This document shows positions 7,625-9,544 of a DNA stretch of 9,544 nucleotides, piece by piece. The DNA lies in the NCBI GenBank assembly GCA_027008885.1, contig JALVDQ010000291.1:1-9544 (forward strand), given 5' to 3'. The stretch comes from Thiotrichaceae bacterium (GTDB lineage: Bacteria > Pseudomonadota > Gammaproteobacteria > Thiotrichales > Thiotrichaceae). The notes under the pieces were generated by a model. The model was given only the letters and a program-made list of their open reading frames with translations. It had not been told where the DNA came from and did not search any database. Both the position numbers and the translations under genes were made by a program. Each line of letters begins with the position of its first letter. Position 1 is the first letter of the stretch.

Positions 7625-7684
7625 CTACGGTAAATACGCCACATTATTTATCACCTGGTTATAAGCTGGACTTCTGATTGCCAT
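7625..7684 (-). CDS. Possible 19-residue leader ORF upstream of nosZ
   Basis: An ATG at 7684 opens a short frame, MAIRSPAYNQVINNVAYLP, ending in TAG 39 nt before the nosZ start. AGGA lies 4 nt upstream and AGGAG about 12 nt upstream. The start codon is in the 3' arm of a potential stem (7681-7687 with 7724-7730), so its translation could be linked to leader folding. There is no homology or codon evidence; a short frame of this size can arise by chance. Confidence 0.2.
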   Translation of the reverse strand: MAIRSPAYNQVINNVAYLP

Positions 7685-7730
7685 GATTTCCTACGACTCC
7701 TGCAACTCCCCGGTTACCGGTTTATCATGG
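7681..7730 (-). promoter_or_regulatory. Potential stem-loop in the nosZ mRNA leader
   Basis: CCATGAT (7681-7687) and ATCATGG (7724-7730) are perfect 7-bp complements closing a 36-nt interval. That interval includes a tight palindrome CCGGT-T-ACCGG (7710-7720). In the nosZ transcript this could fold as a nested hairpin that sequesters the start of the short leader frame. No known riboswitch or RNA family was recognised. Confidence 0.3.
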
Positions 7731-7756
7731 CTCGTTTTTCAGTTCAAAAACAACAG

Positions 7757-7777
7757 TCCAGAATCAATCCAGAACAA
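7757..7777. repeat. Short 11-bp-phased direct repeat upstream of nosZ
   Basis: TCCAGAATCAA is followed at once by TCCAGAACAA, giving TCCAGAA twice at an 11-bp period, about one helical turn. Such phasing can mark paired contacts of a regulator on one face of DNA, but it is short enough to be chance. Confidence 0.25.
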
Positions 7778-7779
7778 TG

Positions 7780-7795
7780 TAGTGTTTTTACACTA
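7780..7795. promoter_or_regulatory. Dyad TAGTGT-N4-ACACTA in the nosZ leader region
   Basis: Perfect inverted repeat with 6-bp arms and a TTTT centre. It is centred 29 bp from the next dyad (7807-7826), about three helical turns away. It is possibly a transcription-factor operator or, in RNA, a small hairpin. The regulator is not recognised. Confidence 0.35.
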
Positions 7796-7806
7796 TTCGC
7801 TGCAAA

Positions 7807-7826
7807 AAATGACAAGTGTGTCATTT
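7807..7826. promoter_or_regulatory. Dyad AAATGACA-N4-TGTCATTT near the proposed nosZ start
   Basis: Perfect inverted repeat with 8-bp arms and a 4-bp centre (AGTG), the geometry of CRP/FNR-family operators but with TGACA half-sites instead of TTGAT. If nosZ transcription begins near 7834 it would lie at about +8 to +27, an operator position for repression or a leader hairpin. Confidence 0.45.
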
Positions 7827-7840
7827 CACACATACCAGTG

Positions 7841-7846
7841 AGTCTA
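7841..7846 (-). promoter_or_regulatory. Candidate -10 element of nosZ
   Basis: Minus-strand TAGACT (4 of 6 to TATAAT) would give a transcription start near 7834. This places the FNR-type box at 7869-7882 at about -41.5, the standard position for an FNR-activated (class II) promoter. The resulting leader would be near 250 nt. Overlapping CATACT (7846-7851) is an alternative. Confidence 0.35.
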
Positions 7847-7868
7847 GTATGCTACCCAAAACAATTAA

Positions 7869-7882
7869 TTGACTTGTATCAA
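7869..7882. promoter_or_regulatory. FNR/ANR/DNR-type box between nosZ and ubiE
   Basis: TTGACTTGTATCAA matches TTGAT-N4-ATCAA at 9 of 10 defined bases. It lies between divergent genes: about 41.5 bp from a plausible nosZ start near 7834, and about the same from a possible ubiE-side start near 7917. It could therefore serve both directions. Its half-sites are identical to those of the box at 5074-5087. Confidence 0.65.
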
Positions 7883-7940
7883 GTTGATTTCTTTAATCTC
7901 TAATTAAGCTTGCACCTCCTATAAACGAGCACTACCAAAC

Positions 7941-8666
7941 ATGAAAAAAGTTGATCTTGATCAAACTTTTGGCAAACAAGAAGTTGACCCCAGTGAGCGC
8001 AAAAAACTCATCCGCAGAGTCTTTAGCAAGGTTGCTCCCCGTTATGATTTAATGAACGATGCCATGAGCTTTGGTATTCATCGCCTGTGGAAAAGCAAAC
8101 TGGCAAAACTGGCTAATCCGCAAGCCAAGCAGGTGATTATTGACCTCGCGGGGGGTACGGGTGATATTGCAATCAAAATGTCGGGAGAAAATCGCAGCGT
8201 TTTTATTGCTGACCCTTCCATTGAAATGATGCAGGCAGGACAACAACGTCACGCGCTCCCCTGCATTGCAACAACGGGCGAGCAATTGAGTTTTGCCGAT
8301 AATTCAGCCGATACCATTACCATCGCTTTTGGCGTGCGTAATATGACACAAATGACGCAGGCTCTGGCAGAAATGTACCGGGTTTTAAAACCTGGTGGTC
8401 GTATCTTATGCCTTGAGTTTTCCAAACCGCAAAAATGGCTAAAACCCTTTTATGATTGGCACTCCTACCATATAATCCCGCGACTTGGCGCATGGGTAGC
8501 CAGGCAACCAGAGGCGTATACCTACTTGATTGAATCAATTCGACGCTTTCCTGACCAGAAAGAAATGCAGGGCATTATGCAAGATACAGGATTTGTCGAT
8601 GTTACCTATCAAAATGTATCTTTTGGTATTGCCTGTATTCATATCGGCACAAAGCCCGCTGAATAA
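7941..8666 (+). CDS. ubiE: UbiE-type SAM-dependent quinone C-methyltransferase
   Basis: Methylates the ring of demethylmenaquinol or the ubiquinol precursor in the cytoplasm. It has 241 residues, slightly shorter than E. coli UbiE (251). The N-terminus (QTFGKQEV...VFSKVAPRYDLMNDAMSFGIHRLWK) lines up with UbiE, which supports the ATG at 7941, though no good Shine-Dalgarno is seen. SAM-binding motif DLAGGTGD is at 68-75, with acidic D91 after it, FGVRN at 130-134, RVLKPGGR at 147-154, and the family's LEFSKP at 158-163 and SIRRFPDQ at 199-206. All key motifs are intact. The gap where UbiE has the GETGKV region is shorter. Placement divergent from nosZ and before a cytochrome c, instead of in the usual ubiE-ubiJ-ubiB group, suggests a second copy tied to N2O respiration; the rest of the genome is not visible. 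RquA-like or MenK-like relatives are less likely. Confidence 0.88.
   Translation: MKKVDLDQTFGKQEVDPSERKKLIRRVFSKVAPRYDLMNDAMSFGIHRLWKSKLAKLANPQAKQVIIDLAGGTGDIAIKMSGENRSVFIADPSIEMMQAGQQRHALPCIATTGEQLSFADNSADTITIAFGVRNMTQMTQALAEMYRVLKPGGRILCLEFSKPQKWLKPFYDWHSYHIIPRLGAWVARQPEAYTYLIESIRRFPDQKEMQGIMQDTGFVDVTYQNVSFGIACIHIGTKPAE
7951..7964. promoter_or_regulatory. Perfect FNR-consensus box inside the ubiE coding start
   Basis: TTGATCTTGATCAA is a 10-of-10 match and an exact palindrome in its half-sites. It lies over codons 4-8 of ubiE (Val-Asp-Leu-Asp-Gln), its centre 82 bp from the centre of the box at 7869-7882. In this position it could repress ubiE, act as a distal site for nosZ, or be a coincidence of coding sequence. 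Confidence 0.5.
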
Positions 8667-8706
8667 CAATATAACGACTCTTATTTTTGTCTCAATAAAT
8701 ACAAAT

Positions 8707-9492
8707 ATGAAGCATTTTAAATTTTTTAGCTATTTCGTTTTATTTTTCCTGACATCGACACCTAGCCTGTCATTAATGGCAAAAGAAACAGAAAACAAAC
8801 AAACCATTGAAGAAAATAACTACAGCACTCAAGACCTGATTGATGTAAAACATAAAATAGACAAGCTGTTTAATATCAAGGAACACGATTACGACGAAGA
8901 CATTGGCGATGAAATAAACCAGGTCTGTGCGGGTTGCCATGAAGAATTTGGCATGGGCGGCAAAGATGGCAAATACCCACGCATTGCAGGAATGCCTGTC
9001 AAATATCTTCTCGAACAGGTTGTACTGTTCAGGGAACGCAAACGCCCCAATATTCCCATGTTGCAGCATGTGGAAGAACGCGAACTACCCAATGATGAAT
9101 TACTCGATGTCGCCATCTATTTGAACAAAATCAAGCTTAAAAGTCGCCTCTCCAAAATAGATGAAAGTGCGCCTGATTTTGATGCCTATGCGCGCTTGCA
9201 GGAAGCCAAGGCAACCCTGCAAATACCCCGCGCCAAAGGCGACCTTAAAAAAGGCAAAAAGCTGTATCGCAAGGAATGTAAATCCTGTCATGGCAAACAG
9301 GGCGAAGGCGATAATGAAAAAACCCCCATGCTCGCAGGGCAATACACCAAATACCTGTGGCGACAAATTGATATGTTTATCAGCGGCAAGCGCCTGCACG
9401 ATGAGGACGACCCCGAAGAAGAATTTCTGAAAAGCTTTAGCCATGAAGAGTTACAGGATATTCTGGCTTATGTCTCGATACTGGACGACTAA
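8707..9492 (+). CDS. Di-haem periplasmic cytochrome c, related to domains 2-3 of the tri-haem cytochrome
   Basis: A 261-residue exported cytochrome, starting at an ATG 40 nt after ubiE and probably cotranscribed. The frame stays open further upstream through ubiE, but the ATG at 8707 directly precedes a signal peptide (hydrophobic 5-23, likely cleavage after A25). Haem sites are C74-AG-C77-H78 and C191-KS-C194-H195. M118 is the likely distal ligand of haem 1. For haem 2 the region that carries Met in the tri-haem protein is acidic (HDEDDPEEEF, 231-240) with no Met, so another residue such as H231 may coordinate. Shared phrases with the tri-haem protein include CAGCH...KDG.YP.IAG and GKLY/GKKLY...CHG..G.GD...GQ..KY..RQ. 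An electron carrier to NosZ or another oxidoreductase is inferred. A ribosome site is not obvious. Confidence 0.85.
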   Translation: MKHFKFFSYFVLFFLTSTPSLSLMAKETENKQTIEENNYSTQDLIDVKHKIDKLFNIKEHDYDEDIGDEINQVCAGCHEEFGMGGKDGKYPRIAGMPVKYLLEQVVLFRERKRPNIPMLQHVEERELPNDELLDVAIYLNKIKLKSRLSKIDESAPDFDAYARLQEAKATLQIPRAKGDLKKGKKLYRKECKSCHGKQGEGDNEKTPMLAGQYTKYLWRQIDMFISGKRLHDEDDPEEEFLKSFSHEELQDILAYVSILDD

Positions 9493-9544
9493 TTCAGCTT
9501 ATACTGTACAATAACTACCCATCCCCCCTGATTTTTACATATTT

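Noticed and set aside
7817..7832. TGTGTCATTTCACACA as a CRP site (8 of 10 to TGTGA-N6-TCACA).
   Set aside because: It overlaps a longer perfect dyad (7807-7826) and there is no independent sign of CRP control of this locus; kept only as part of the dyad cluster.
7912..7920. GCACCTCCT, which reads as a perfect Shine-Dalgarno (AGGAGGTGC) on the minus strand.
   Set aside because: The only nearby minus-strand start, a GTG within the string itself, stops after three codons, so there is no gene for it to serve.
7861..7964. A CRISPR array or iterated origin in the repeat-rich nosZ-ubiE interval.
   Set aside because: The repeats are short dyads and single pairs, with no regular unit and spacer pattern and no cas or replication gene.
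8530..8706. The frame of the di-haem cytochrome stays open upstream into ubiE, giving a 320-residue version.
   Set aside because: The extra 59 residues overlap the end of ubiE in another frame and lie before a clear signal peptide that starts at the ATG at 8707.
9100..9444. A 114-codon antisense frame across the di-haem cytochrome gene, and similar antisense frames within nosZ and nosD.
   Set aside because: They lie wholly opposite well-supported genes and show no recognisable domains of their own.

Overview
The window is most of a nitrous oxide reductase (nos) locus of the clade II (Sec-exported, 'atypical') kind, plus a divergent two-gene unit. Moderate-to-low GC, a very UbiE-like quinone methyltransferase, FNR-type boxes and short REP-like palindromes between genes all suggest a facultatively denitrifying or N2O-respiring proteobacterium, most likely a gammaproteobacterium. 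The species cannot be named from the sequence alone.

Minus strand, in transcription order (right to left): nosZ (7585-5270), the catalytic copper enzyme with all seven CuZ histidines and a complete CuA site; a rho-independent terminator (5206-5236); a tri-haem periplasmic cytochrome c (5001-3865) with its own candidate FNR box; a six-helix membrane protein at the nosB position (3644-2391); nosD (2232-772), a beta-helix protein for copper-site maturation; and nosG (759 to beyond the left edge), a Tat-exported poly-[4Fe-4S] ferredoxin. Later nos genes (nosH, nosF, nosY, nosL) would be expected beyond the left edge but are not visible.

Plus strand, divergent from nosZ: a ubiE-like SAM methyltransferase (7941-8666), then a di-haem cytochrome c (8707-9492). 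This cytochrome is recognisably homologous to haem domains 2 and 3 of the tri-haem cytochrome.

The 355-bp space between nosZ and ubiE is dense with signals: an FNR-type box, several short dyads, a stem-loop and a possible 19-codon leader ORF. A second, perfect FNR box lies inside the first codons of ubiE. The inferred electron path is quinol, then NosG with unseen partners, then c-type cytochromes, then CuA and CuZ of NosZ. The divergent unit may supply the quinone (UbiE) and an alternative electron carrier, with both arms controlled by an anaerobic regulator. The less usual parts are the duplicated multi-haem cytochrome module around nosZ, the quinone methyltransferase joined to it, and the FNR box inside a coding sequence.
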